Assembly (NCBI GenBank): GCA_030704615.1
Contig: CM060733.1
Coordinates: forward strand, 8,682,001-8,746,000
DNA length: 64,000 nucleotides
Direction: 5' to 3'
Source of the DNA: Takakia lepidozioides
Taxonomy: Eukaryota; Streptophyta; Takakiopsida; Takakiales; Takakiaceae
In this document: one piece after another, positions 1-10,496 of the stretch
How positions within the stretch are numbered: the first letter of the stretch is position 1
Layout: the number at the start of each line of letters is the position of its first letter
The notes under the pieces: model-generated
What the model saw: the letters and a program-made list of their open reading frames with translations, nothing else
Told to the model about the DNA's origin: nothing
The model's database searches: none
Made by a program: the position numbers and the translations under genes

Positions 1-589
1 ACATCCACAAGCAACATGAATCCACATCTCTCAGGCTACGTCTCCTTTCTCATTGTCCAGTTTTCAAGGAGACGGTAGTGGTTGAGATGTGATGTTTCAG
101 GAGGTGCATCTGGATGTTTGAGGACCTTCGGACTGGATCCTGTTCCGTTCACACTCTCCGCAGTTCCCAGACATGTGGTGGCAGAGACGTCCTCACCTGA
201 ACAGTCTCATCGGTGGAAATAAATTCTGCAATGTATACACGCCCCCACGTGCATATGCTTCCGCGATTTCCGCTATCGTGTTACCAATGGTTTCATGCTC
301 TATACGAAGGAGCTCAGACTCGGACACATACCACAAACCGTAAACGCATGCAAATTTTCTACATATCGTCCTAAAAAATAAGCACGTGTGGCTGTAGAGC
401 CCCACCAGCCCTCTCATGTTCAGGCACACCCTTCATTGTCATTAAAATCGCCCTAAACAAGAAGAACAGCCGCATGCGTGCAAAGTCACCTCCGCAACAT
501 TGGACAACAAAGAGTCGCAAGAACGCGACAACAAGAACAAGTGGGCGAGTTCGTGCCAGGATGTTACGATCTTCCATGCCCTAAACATG
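1..589. other. no gene recognised
   Basis: I see only short frames with no family resemblance on either strand and no clear repeat. The stretch is ordinary intergenic DNA as far as can be read. Confidence 0.5.
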
Positions 590-1135
590 GATGGCGCGGA
601 TGGGTTTCTCAGAATGGACGATCCATATCCTTCGGCCGGCGCAGACTGGCAGACTGGGGGGCAGCAGACGGGCACAGCGGACTGTTGGGTGGACTTGCGG
701 GGACTGGCACAACGGACTGGCGTGCACAGTAGACTGGCCGGCAGACTGGGGGTTTGGCGGACTGAGGGGAACTGGACTCACGGGCAGTGGACTGGCGGGC
801 GGACTGGGGGCGCGGCGGAGCGCGGGCGGGGCTACCGCGGGCGTGGTTGGTGGGGCCGCGGCAGTAGCTGAGCGACCGCGCGCAGCAGCGGGCGGGGGGT
901 CCTGGTGGGGGAGTCGGGCGTCCGTGCGCGGGGCCCACCGGTCAGCTCGCGCGTGCGCCATAATGTCCCAATTATTGTAAAATGAGGGCCCGGACCCCCC
1001 CCCCCCCCCTACGCAGGGTCGCCCACGATCCGCCGCGCCCCCAGTCCGCCGACGGCGCGGGATCTGGACCGTCCATTTCAAAACCCATCCGAGCCCTCCT
1101 TTTTTAGGCTGGGAAAATCTAAACCCTGCCACCAA
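590..1135. repeat. GC-rich low-complexity block with degenerate GGACTGG repeats and a C15 run
   Basis: Between about 640 and 830 the motif GACTGG or GGACTGGC recurs many times at irregular spacing, giving Gly/Trp-rich or Pro/Ser-rich frames on both strands that look like composition artefacts rather than genes. A run of 15 C lies at 995-1009. The block is far richer in G+C than its flanks. No conserved protein is visible in any frame. Confidence 0.6.
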
Positions 1136-1289
1136 AACCGACCTCTCTCTTATGAGGGCTCTTTGTGGTCGGATGTTGCGGAGGGCGTGGGTACTGCGGG
1201 CCTGAAGTGGCTGTGAACCTTATGGCCTCAAGGTTACTTTTTCCTCGTTTTAATTTGATTAAGCGGGCCTCCGTCCCCTTTCTTTAAAA

Positions 1290-1375
1290 AAATAATAATA
1301 AAAAGAAATATCGGGCCGAGGGGGAAAAATTAACCCCCTTTCATTTCTGGGCCGTTAAGGATTTTTTTTTTAAAA
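1290..1375 (-). repeat. SINE 3' fragment
   Basis: The block GGGGGAAAAATTAACCCCC at about 1319-1340, followed by CTTTCA, recurs at 1674-1700 inside the minus-strand SINE, so this is probably a 5'-truncated copy of that family lacking the tRNA-like head. Confidence 0.5.
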
Positions 1376-1388
1376 GGAAACACCAACA

Positions 1389-1630
1389 GTCAGTAGCTCA
1401 GTTGGTAAAGTGCGCTGAGTGCCATCCGGATGACCCTGGGGTCAAATCCTGCTACTTGACGGGTGTGGTACGCTCTTCTCCCCCTTCCCTGCGCAGTGTC
1501 GCATCAGAAAGTCGCATCAGAAAGCCTTACGGCGAGGTTACTGAGAGGTTATTTTCTCCTCTCTATCAAGGGGCCTGATTTGTGAGCTGTTGTCGCTCCC
1601 AGGTGTTTCCCTTTAAGAAAAAAAAAAAAA
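1389..1630 (+). mobile_element. tRNA-derived SINE, plus strand
   Basis: The head carries an RNA polymerase III A box (TAGCTCAGTTGG) and, about 40 bases on, a slightly decayed B box (GGGTCAAATCC), the layout of a tRNA gene. The anticodon arm does not fold into a usable tRNA and the unit continues for another 170 bases into a body ending in an A-rich tail from about 1616. Its last 45 bases are the inverted match of the end of the neighbouring minus-strand copy. It is a SINE rather than a functional tRNA gene. Confidence 0.7.
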
Positions 1631-1840
1631 AAAAGGAAACCTGGGAGCGACTGCTCACAATTCAGGCCCTTTAGGAGGGGGAAAAATTAACCCCCTTTCA
1701 GATAATCCATGAGGCACACAAGTGGGAAACATCACCACCAGACCAACCGGTCACACACACCGCACAGGGCAGCGGGTTCGAACCCTGAACCACCAGGGCG
1801 ACACACTGTGCACTTACCAGCTGAGCTACCAGCCGATATG
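1631..1840 (-). mobile_element. tRNA-derived SINE, minus strand
   Basis: Read on the minus strand, the head has an excellent A box (TAGCTCAGCTGG) and a perfect B box core (GGGTTCGAACCC) at about 1769-1835. The body contains the GGGGTTAATTTTTCCCCC block and ends in the same 3' module as the plus-strand copy, so the two SINEs meet tail to tail around the A-run at 1616-1635. Related copies are at about 2190-2310 and 47826-48025. Confidence 0.75.
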
Positions 1841-2050
1841 CTTAAGGACTTTTGAGGCAGATTATGCCGTTTCTGAGGCAAAAGCATAATACGCAGGTGC
1901 TGATGATTACGCCGGTGCTGGCAGATTATGCCCACTCATTATGCACACAACTCGTTAGTTTGACTTTTTAGCTCGCCAGTTTGACTTTATTCATGTGTGG
2001 CAGCCTCTGATTGGCTGCACAGGCGCATAATCGCCCAATAACGTACTAGA

Positions 2051-2108
2051 GAGCGGGCACGTGGTGCCGGTTATGGCTCACTGGATAACCGGCACCACGT
2101 GCCCGCTC
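2051..2108. repeat. perfect 24-bp inverted repeat (hairpin)
   Basis: Positions 2051-2074 and 2085-2108 are exact reverse complements, separated by a 10-base loop. The arms are GC-rich and include CACGTGGTGCC. No uridine tract follows, and it does not overlap a recognised gene. Confidence 0.9.
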
Positions 2109-2189
2109 CCTGGCGTAAAGCAGGTTGTGGAGTACATATTCTCGGCGCTACGCGGCGGATACCTGATTGGGGTTGATACAGAATCGGCC

Positions 2190-2310
2190 ATCCCAGCCGA
2201 TTCGGAATGCCGAACCGGCAGTACACCCTGGGTGGCCGATTCCACACACGGGGCAAGGCAGCGGGTTTGAAGTTTGAACCCCGAACCACCAAGGCGTATT
2301 TTTTTTAATA
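2190..2310 (-). mobile_element. truncated SINE fragment, minus strand
   Basis: On the minus strand this begins with a segment (GGTGGTTCGGGGTTCAAAC, then CCGCTGCC) that matches the B-box region of the SINE at 1631-1840, with a 7-base duplication inside the B box. The A box is missing. The flanking 2305-2345 segment (GGGGATGGAAGCCCTGTAAA) has a close relative at about 28780-28805, so it belongs to a dispersed repeat. Confidence 0.55.
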
Positions 2311-2763
2311 AAAGGGGATGGAAGCCCTGTAAATCATATGATTTATATTAATAGAAAAAAGGACGGGAAAAAGAAGGTACTTGTCCCCTCTGCACCCTGC
2401 GGCCTCATTACGACGAGGCCACACAAAATTCTGAGGCGTTTTTTATTCTTGGAAAAAGAGGCCAGTGGCCCTGAAACATTTATTTATTTCTCTGAATTGC
2501 ACATTTAAAGGAAGCGCAGAGACAGCGTTGGAGCCTCGTTGTTTCTCAAGAAGCTGTCTTGCTCGTGTATGGGCCCTGCTCTGCTCGTTCAGATTCCGAC
2601 TGTGTTGGCACGGCCGTCTCAAAGGGTTCAGTAGCACCGTATCAAGCAATTCGGGAAAGTGTGCGCCATGGATTGAACCTCTTTAAGTGCTGGAGACGTT
2701 GGCCATGGAGTTAGAGAGATGGCAGTTTCGCTCTTGGGAGCAGTGAAGGTCTCGGTGGTTTCC

Positions 2764-3344
2764 GTTTCTACAAGTGATGGTGGCTAGGGTTTGGTTCCGT
2801 CAAGTTTTTGACAAGTGCCTGGACCCAGACAAACACTGATTTCAGTCAGATTGCGTGCAGTTTGCGTGGGATTCACAGCTTTCTCACCGTAAGTAAAGTT
2901 TGTTAAGACCTGTGTGGAGCTTTAAAGCAAGCACAATTGGAAGGCGGATAAAGGGATCGTTTCTACAAGTGATGGTGGCTAGGGTTTGATTCCGTCAAGT
3001 TTTTGACATGTGCCTGGACCCAGACAAACACTGATTTCAGTCAGATTGCGTGCAGTTTGCGTGGGATTCACAGCTCTCTCACCGTAAGTAAAGTTTGTTA
3101 TGACCTGTGTGGAGCTTTAAAGCAAGCACAATTGGAAGGCGGATAAAGGGATCGTTTCTACAAGTGATGGTGGCTAGGGTTTGGTTCCGTCAAGTTTTTG
3201 ACATGTGCCTGGACTCAGACAAACACTGATTTCAGTCAGATTGCGTGCAGTTTGCATGGGATTCACAGCTCTCTCACCGTAAGTAAAGTTTGTTAAGACC
3301 TGTGTGGAGCTTTAAAGCAAGCACAATTGGAAGGCGGAGAAGGG
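2764..3344 (+). repeat. three tandem copies of a 195-bp unit abutting the NHX start codon
   Basis: Units start at 2764, 2959 and 3154 with an exact 195-base period and only a few differences. The last unit runs straight into the ATG at 3345, so this is the promoter/5' leader of the NHX gene repeated three times. Each unit contains TTTTTGACA (a W-box TTGAC core), then CATGTG (CAAGTG in the first copy) and a consensus splice donor, CACCGTAAGT. Whether the units act as enhancers or 5' UTR is inference. Confidence 0.9.
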
Positions 3345-5006
3345 ATGACAGCGCTGAATCACATGGGCCCATTGCATGCTCTACTGCTGAAAGCAGGCCT
3401 GGCTGAGGATGCAGATCATATGCATGTGGTGGCCATCTCTCTATTTGTGACGCTTCTATGCGCTTGCATTGTGCTGGGGCACTTGTTAGAAGAGAATCGA
3501 TGGATGAACGAGTCCATCACCGCTCTTATTCTTGGCTTCTGTGCCGGGATTATTGTTCTGGTCAGTAGCAAGGGTGCAAGCTCTCATGTTCTCCAGTTCA
3601 ATGAGGAGCTCTTCTTCATCTATCTGCTTCCTCCTATAATTTTCAATGCCGGGTTTCAAGTCAAGAAAAAGCAGTTCTTTCGCAACTTTGCTGCCATCAT
3701 GCTGTTTGGAGTGGTTGGGGTGTTCATCTCTTTTGCCATCATTACAGCTGGTGCCAAGTTCATGTTCCCAAAGTTAGGGCTTGACAATCTGCTGATACGG
3801 GATTACCTTGCTCTTGGGACCATCTTTTCTGCAACTGATTCTGTCTGCACATTGCAGGTTCTTAGCCAGGATGAGACACCTCTGCTCTACAGTCTTGTCT
3901 TTGGAGAGGGAGTGGTGAACGATGCCACCTCTGTGGTCTTGTTCAGGGCACTTCAGAAGTTCAACTTTGAAAACTTTACTGGACTGGACGCTTTACAAAT
4001 TGGGGGCAACTTCCTGTATCTTTTCTTCTCTAGTACTGTCCTAGGTATTGGGACAGGGCTCTTGAGTGCATATATCATCAAGACGTTGTACTTTGGCAGA
4101 CACTCAACAGATCGTGAGATTGCACTTATGGCTCTCATGGCCTACCTGTCATACGTGCTTGCAGAGCTCTTCTATTTGAGTGGAATTCTCACAGTTTTCT
4201 TCTGTGGCATTGTCATGTCCCATTACACATGGCACAATGTCACTGAGAGCTCACAAGTAACCACCAAGCATGCATTCGCAACCATGTCTTTCATTGCAGA
4301 AACTTTTATATTTTTGTATGTGGGTATGGACGCACTGGATGCCGACAAATGGAAAATGGCCAAGACATCTGTGGCCCAATCCTTTGGGCTCTTTGGTACT
4401 CTGCTGGTTTTGATCCTGGTGGGTCGGGCAGCGTTTGTGTTCCCACTATCGGCTCTCTCTAACTACGTGAGGAAGAGTTCCAACACAAAAATCAGGGGCC
4501 GCCAGCAGATCATTATTTGGTGGGCTGGATTGATGCGTGGAGCTGTATCCATAGCTTTGGCATTCAACCAGTTTACAATTTCTGGCGACACCGTGAATCC
4601 GGAGCATGCCTCAGCCATCACCACTACCATTGGTGTTGTCCTCTTCAGTACAGTGGTGTTTGGGATGGCAACAAAGCCCCTCATTGGGTGGCTACTCCCT
4701 GTACACCTGAGATCATATGTCAGCGACATATCTGAACCTGGCTCTCCAAAAGACTTCTCAGTTGGCTCTGATCTCCATGTCCCTCTCCTTTTGGATACTG
4801 ACCAACAAAGCAATGGGAACCACGTGAATGGAATGCCACGGCGAAGCTCTTTGAGTATGCTGTTTTCTGCTCCAACATCGCACATACATAAATTATGGCG
4901 GAAGTTTGATAACTCTTATATGAGGCCTAAGTTTGGCGGGCGAGGATTTATCCCTTACATTCAGTCATCCCTGACCATCCCTGAAGATGAAACTCTTCAA
5001 GTTTAG
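3345..5006 (+). CDS. NHX: vacuolar-type Na+(K+)/H+ antiporter, NHX family
   Basis: The 553-residue product belongs to the plant NHX branch of the CPA1 cation/proton antiporters, which exchange cytosolic Na+ or K+ for lumenal H+ at the tonoplast and support salt tolerance and pH control. About 10-12 membrane segments are visible. The amiloride-binding motif FFIYLLPPI is at residues 90-98, ATDS at 163-166 and FGEGVVNDA at 186-194; the WWAGLMRGAVS segment lies in the last third, followed by a hydrophilic tail of about 90 residues. Length matches the family (about 535-555). I start at the ATG at 3345; the frame extends 18 bases upstream without another ATG. The frame is open throughout with no intron, whereas NHX1-type genes in angiosperms have many exons, which hints at a retrocopy. 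There are no lesions, so it may be functional. Assignment to the vacuolar subgroup is an inference from motif similarity. Confidence 0.93.
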   Translation: MTALNHMGPLHALLLKAGLAEDADHMHVVAISLFVTLLCACIVLGHLLEENRWMNESITALILGFCAGIIVLVSSKGASSHVLQFNEELFFIYLLPPIIFNAGFQVKKKQFFRNFAAIMLFGVVGVFISFAIITAGAKFMFPKLGLDNLLIRDYLALGTIFSATDSVCTLQVLSQDETPLLYSLVFGEGVVNDATSVVLFRALQKFNFENFTGLDALQIGGNFLYLFFSSTVLGIGTGLLSAYIIKTLYFGRHSTDREIALMALMAYLSYVLAELFYLSGILTVFFCGIVMSHYTWHNVTESSQVTTKHAFATMSFIAETFIFLYVGMDALDADKWKMAKTSVAQSFGLFGTLLVLILVGRAAFVFPLSALSNYVRKSSNTKIRGRQQIIIWWAGLMRGAVSIALAFNQFTISGDTVNPEHASAITTTIGVVLFSTVVFGMATKPLIGWLLPVHLRSYVSDISEPGSPKDFSVGSDLHVPLLLDTDQQSNGNHVNGMPRRSSLSMLFSAPTSHIHKLWRKFDNSYMRPKFGGRGFIPYIQSSLTIPEDETLQV

Positions 5007-5219
5007 CTGCTGCTCGCTTATGGAAGCCCTTTCGGGGCTTTACTGGCTGTTGCAGGATATTATCAGGCCACGGTGCCGTGGTTGCAAGCATAACCTTAGC
5101 TCAGGCTGTGTGTCGAAAGTTCCAAATTCCAAAATGTATTGTAGATAACATCTGGCATTAAGTGCCAAGTTTGGTCCTCTATTCGCTCTCTAACTCTATG
5201 GCACATCTGGAAAGCAAGA

Positions 5220-5583
5220 TGTGCTAAGTGGTATGATGATGAATACCCTTGTTGAAGAGCGGTGCTTAGGAGGATCTTATTTGACCTATGGGTTGAGGGG
5301 AAAAAGGCTTGGGGGGGGGTTGGTTGCAGCTCTTTGCAGATGTTCTCAAGAGAAATGGGCCAAATTACTTCAAGATTTCGACTCCTCGTGGGGCTGGAGA
5401 GACATCGTCTGTACCAGGAGCGGAGAGAAATGCTTTTTCCACCTGGGATCCCCGACACATGGTGGCCTCTCTAGCCCCTGGCCTTCGCCCCTGGAGTTTG
5501 AAGAAGATATCAACTGGAAGCACAGAAAGAAGAGGAACTCCAAGATCAAAGCTCACTTGAACTTTGAGGCCCTTAGATCAATG
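5220..5583 (+). pseudogene. LINE 3'-end fragment
   Basis: Across shifted frames the translation carries KLLQDF, then WG, and later NWKH followed by K, which parallels KLLQDF...TWG...NWRHK at the C-terminal end of the minus-strand LINE ORF at 29259-29591. The fragment has frame breaks and no reverse transcriptase, so it is a 5'-truncated, decayed copy of the same or a related family, lying just past the NHX 3' flank (5007-5219). Confidence 0.5.
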
Positions 5584-7552
5584 CGTTAGGCTCCTGTCTT
5601 TTTCTGCGTTTCTTCTGGTTTCAGATCGACTCTCTCTCCCTTGCAGGTCAACTTCATGGACATGGCCCCTATTGTTACCGTGGAATAATATGGAACAATG
5701 TGGAGAATACGGACCAACAACAAGTTTTGGAATACAAACTGAAGTTGATTGGACTTGTACACTTAATACATCCCCAATTGTAGTAGAAAACAATGTATCA
5801 GAGACTTAAGCAACCTCTTCAAACCGCGAAAGGATCATACTCATTTGGACCTGCGGTGTGGGAGATAATGAATTTCAAGTATTTTCAGCTGATTGAGACT
5901 GGCTTGCATTGCGAACCCTTCATTCAATTTTGCAAGCTTCACCTGAGATCTCCACCCAATAAGCTGCTACGAGAACTGAACGAGGGCTGCAGGAACCCAG
6001 AGCAGAATCCATCAAATTTGAAAGTTTTGTGGATCTAGGGGCTAGGTGACGTTGGAAGACTCCCGGCATCTGCTTTGTCCATTGCTTGCTCTGGGGTAAC
6101 TTAGGGTTAGGGGAGCTGCCATCTCTCCCCTCCCCTCTCCCATGGGATGCACGCACACATCCATTCTCCAACTCGGATGAAAGACAATCGGAGATGAACG
6201 TTCGATGATTCAAGGATGAGAGCCGATAGGATGGAAGTAAACTGAGTTCTGTGAAATATAATCCAGATGGTACCCGCAGAAAGGAAGAGCTTGTAAATAT
6301 TGGTCCATAGTGTAGCAGTAACCTTTTAGGCTTCAGATGGTCTACTACTTGCCGTTGTATCGCAGGCAATCAGGCAGGCTCTGGAGCTGCATACTCAGAC
6401 TTATCCCAGTTCAAGTACATAATTCCTTGGAAGACCACCAAAGAGAAGGGTTACAAATCATAAAAAGAGGCCAACAAGCCTGTACTCATTAGGCTCAAAA
6501 TTTAGCAAACAGTGTGTCAGACTGCAAGTAAAGCACATCACCAATTGAAAACCCATAATCTCTGCCTGTCTGACATTTAATTGTAGTTAGATGGACAAAT
6601 AACCTGGAATATATACCTCCTCTCTTATGCAAAATTTACAAGGAAGGTCCTCAAAAATGCTCGAGTTGATGTTTTGATTGATAGTGTCTACATACACTCT
6701 GGGACAGGAGAGTACTACACTCTGGTCTGTAACAACATCCAGACACCTCAAATGATTCTTAGCAACGCAAAAACTAGTTGCAGATCATCTGCAAGTATCA
6801 GTGCATTTATTGGAGGGCCTTGAGGGTGAGTGATTTCAAGTTCACCATTAAGGGCCTACCACACAACCAGATGCCAACACACTCAGCCATGACCCTGATA
6901 CAAATAGCTTGCAGATGTATCGACATGCAGAATTTGAGAGAGATGCACTCTTTCAAGTTATTTATGGATGTATGGCCTGACAAACATTTGTCCACTAGAC
7001 AGTATTCCCCTTCTCGTAAGACAAGCAGGCCAAAGAAGCTATGATGCATAATGTGAATGGCAAGTATGGAGGGATATGGGGAGGCCAACAACCCCCTTAC
7101 ATGCGGCATTTTACATGGCCATTTGTCAAACTCTTGCCCAAGAAGCTTCCCAAAAGGAAGAACTTGCATTCAATCCAATCAAGCTGACAACAAGCCATTC
7201 TGTTTCCTTCTGCTGGGCAGTTTCACTCTCTTTCAAATGTTTGCGAGTGTGTTCCCAAACTCACTAATGAATAGGTCGATTTTGGATATGGTGAAAACCT
7301 CAGTGAGACTAGGGAAATTCCACTTTTGCTCAGGCTCAAATCCACTTCTAGGCTCATCAAACTACGCTAATCAAGATCAGGGTGTCGTAATCCAGAAAGG
7401 AAGCTATACCTTGGTCACCCACAAGGAAAAGCTCATCCTGCTCATACTCTCCCTCCCCTCTACTGCTAGGTCATTGTTAACCGCTGGTTTATGACTTAGA
7501 CAAAACAGGCTATCAGCACTACTGCCCATTTCCCAAGACATGCAACAGAGGT
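5584..7552. other. no gene recognised
   Basis: Several frames of 80-150 codons exist (for example 5920-6369 minus and 7057-7494 plus), but none shows a known domain, codon pattern or splice structure that I can defend. Part may be decayed transposon or gene sequence. Confidence 0.4.
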
Positions 7553-8358
7553 TGTCCGACGGTATGCTTTCAGAAACGATTACAAGGTAATCGTTTTAAG
7601 GATAGCTAAACCATGAACGTCGTATGAATCAATATCCCTACAGATTGCTTAATCCTATTGATTAAGCCCAACCTATAGTCTTCTTGGCATAAAAGATCTT
7701 AGTCGAAAAGACTGAAGCCTCTTTGTTCATACAATCAGATGCTAGTCAAGACAAGACAAGAACTATTATGAGATGATACACATTCTCACCATCTCACGTT
7801 CTCTCATAATGCACATTCTCTCCATCTCACGTTCACTCTACACAGAGATACTTGGAATAACATGGCTTTACTCCAGAGTTCCTCACATCATCACAGAAGT
7901 ACACATTGAATCACTTTGAGTCCACTGAATACGCACTAATCACTGATACTCATACTGCTCTCCTTCTAAGTTGCGTGCAGCCTTTTTATACTATGCTCGA
8001 AAGAGCCGTTACAGCCTGCGGTCGTTAATGACCGTTTGCCTAATTGCCTACACAACCTAAAAGGTTTGCTAAAAAGTGGCTCGTTGTAGTGGTCGTGAGC
8101 CATAGTGGTAAACGGTCCAACTATTCCCTCTATTGGTTAAAGCCGATGCTAACGTGGCCGTGTGATATCGTGGTTCACGGCCCACGGTTACTACACTACC
8201 CACTACTGCTCCCGTGGTAATGTACCTTTGTTCCGCCATTTGCTAAGTACCACGTACTTAGCATTTTCTGCCCGTGACCAGGTAGTGTACACCAATCACC
8301 AACCGGTATGTCCCGCCGTGACCCTCGCTGTCTGGCCCTCGTAGCTTAGCCGTTATCA
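7553..8358 (-). mobile_element. putative 3' LTR of the gag-only element
   Basis: The segment has TG...CA ends on the minus strand (starting TGATAACGG and ending GTCGGACA), carries a TATA box in minus orientation, and is immediately preceded on that strand by a purine tract. Bases 7548-7552 (GAGGT) would be the adjacent target sequence. I could not find a second copy in the window, so the 5' LTR is missing or lost and the boundaries rest on one copy only. Confidence 0.5.
7981..7990 (-). promoter_or_regulatory. TATA box of the LTR promoter
   Basis: On the minus strand the sequence reads TATAAAAAGG, a canonical TATA box, about 370 bases inside the putative LTR, where U3 would meet R. Confidence 0.45.
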
Positions 8359-8385
8359 TTTATCCCCCCCCCCCCCCCCTCTTTT
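8359..8385 (-). promoter_or_regulatory. polypurine tract with G16
   Basis: Read on the minus strand, AAAAGA is followed by 16 consecutive G and ATAAA, directly before the LTR. A polypurine tract primes plus-strand DNA synthesis in LTR retrotransposons. The length of the G run is unusual. Confidence 0.5.
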
Positions 8386-10344
8386 GAAATTGTGTCCGCA
8401 CAATTTCGACAGTTCATGTGCTTGATGTATCTCTTGGGGATGTAGGGTGGTGGCATGCCTGTCTGCGGGGTAGGAAGTGCGTCCCAGGATTGTCGTGGTG
8501 GCAGCTTCTTGTTCCTGTTGTCGTCACTGTCTGGTTGCTCCTCTGGTTCGTGAGTAGGCCAGCTTTCGTCATCAGGGTGTTCTGCTATTCCGTCCCCACG
8601 TATCATGTCGATTTTGGTGGTCAAGGTTTCTCGGTAGGTTTGTAGCTCCTCCTTGGTCCAGGGTATAATGTGTTTAGTCGCCCTGCTGCCCATTAACCAG
8701 TTAACCGCTTGCGTCTCTATTTCTCTGAATGGGTGGTCTCTGTCCAAGACCAATGGTGAAAAGTGGTCCTTGCCTAGCGCCATGCTTCAGCATATAGTGG
8801 TATGTTCATATATGCTGAAGTGCCTGCAACTCTCTCTGGTGGCTGGAATTTGGGTAATTCCCAGTGAGTATCTTTTTCAATACTCTCATAGCGTTGCCAG
8901 CTTCCCCTCATTGTCACGAACATCCGGTACAAGTAACTGCCAATATAGAAACTTGGGCAGCCCATTACAATGTCTATTGCCGGGGTAGGATTAATTTTGC
9001 CCCACTGCCCACATGTAAGCTACCAGCTCCTTGTATTCCAAGAGAGCCTGGCGCCAGAATTCAACCAATTCTGCCCTGACCATGTCTCTTCCCTAGCCAA
9101 TGGCCTCATCCTGTATCTCAGAGGTATAAGAGTTTGATTTAGCAGATGCAATTGACCCAATGATCTGCAGGGGGTTAAGGTTTTGAATACCTTTTCCAGT
9201 ATTTCTGGGATTTGGTGGGCTGGGACTACCATCATTTTAAAGTATTCCTCTGAATACTTTAGCCACTCCCCATCCTGCTTGCATGGCATGATTTGGAAAT
9301 CATCCACTGCTATCGAAGTTGATGCCACCAGAACACTTGGTAGTGGTACGGGGTTTACTTCTTGAGTAGATGGCCCTGCTGTGGCCTGTACCAGTGCCTG
9401 TTGACTTGGTGCTGGTTGTGTTGTTGGTGGTGTTTGTGCTGGTGTTGTTGTTGTTGTTGATTGTATCGATGCTTCTTGTTCATGGTCTTGCTCCTCTTGA
9501 TCGTCTTCGTCCATAAGCTCATCTTGTTCTGGAATTGGTGACAGAAATTCCTCGTGAATGTCTGTCACCAACTTCGCCAATTGGCATTTCATCTGTCTTA
9601 CCATTGCCCTGTTGAGTTCCTTCATTTCCAGTTCACTCCCTTCATTCAACTAGGCTCTGGCCAAGGCTGCGTCTGTTGCGTCCAGCTCTGCTTGTAATGT
9701 CAGCTTCTCCAGCTGCTGTTTCCATTCTTGTTCATTGCCCATGGCAATGTCTCTTTCTGTGGTGGCTGTGAACAGCCTGTTTTCAGTATTTTCCATTTCC
9801 CTCAGCAGTGCAATGTTGCATGAGAGCCACTTGTTTCCCTCGTCTTTGGAAATCTTCAACTGCCCCTTGAGTGTCTCCACCTGCTGCTTAAGCGTCTGCA
9901 CCTGTCCTGTGAGTGTTTCCACCTCTGTCTCTGTTTTCCAAGATCGCTCTCGCTCTGCATCGAGGTCGGCTTGGATATGGCGTGTTTCATCTCTCTGTCT
10001 TTGCCACTTCTGCTCCCACTCATCTCTGCATTGTGTCAAAGTGTTGTATTGGCGAAGTAAGGTCGTCTTTTGATCTTCTAACGCTGCAATTGTAACCTCG
10101 TGGTTACATACTGTTCTTGTTGTCGCCAATTCCCTCTGGTGTTTCTCTTTGATGTGGTCTAAGATTATGCTAAGGTTCTCCGGGCTTATGTAATCCTTGG
10201 CCCTATCCATACAAACTGTTACTTGACCCAATGCTTGTATTGCCTACAAAATTACATTCTGTGGCGTTTCTTCCAACCCTGTGTCCTATGCTGTTGTATC
10301 CAGAACCTGTTGTGCTAGTAGTAATTTCAAATTGGAATTATTGT

Positions 10345-10496
10345 CTTGCTGCTGCTGATTCTGTGTCTCTTGCACCACCTGCTGTTGCTGCTGACTGGGT
10401 GTCTCTTGCACCATCTGCTGTTGCTGCTGGTTGGGTGCCTCTTGCACCATGTGCTATTGTTGCTGACTGGGTGCCTCTTGCACCATCTGCTGTTGA
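10345..10496 (-). repeat. 36-bp coding minisatellite (Gln-rich repeats)
   Basis: Four tandem copies of a 36-base unit encode variants of QQMVQEAPSQQQ. One copy has a CAG-to-TAG change, producing the stop at 10454. Confidence 0.8.

Noticed and set aside
995-1009. gap or N-run
   Set aside because: The C run is real sequence as given; only its exact length is doubtful.
581-1135. Pro/Ser-rich protein ORFs on both strands
   Set aside because: GC-rich repetitive DNA gives long frames on both strands at the same place; codons track the GGACTGG repeats and no domain is visible.
1389-1460. tRNA gene
   Set aside because: The A and B boxes are present, but the sequence does not fold into a full cloverleaf and is fused to a SINE body, with relatives at other sites.
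3327-3344. TTG start for the NHX gene
   Set aside because: Plant translation starts at ATG; the ATG at 3345 gives the usual NHX length and the extra six residues derive from the repeat unit.
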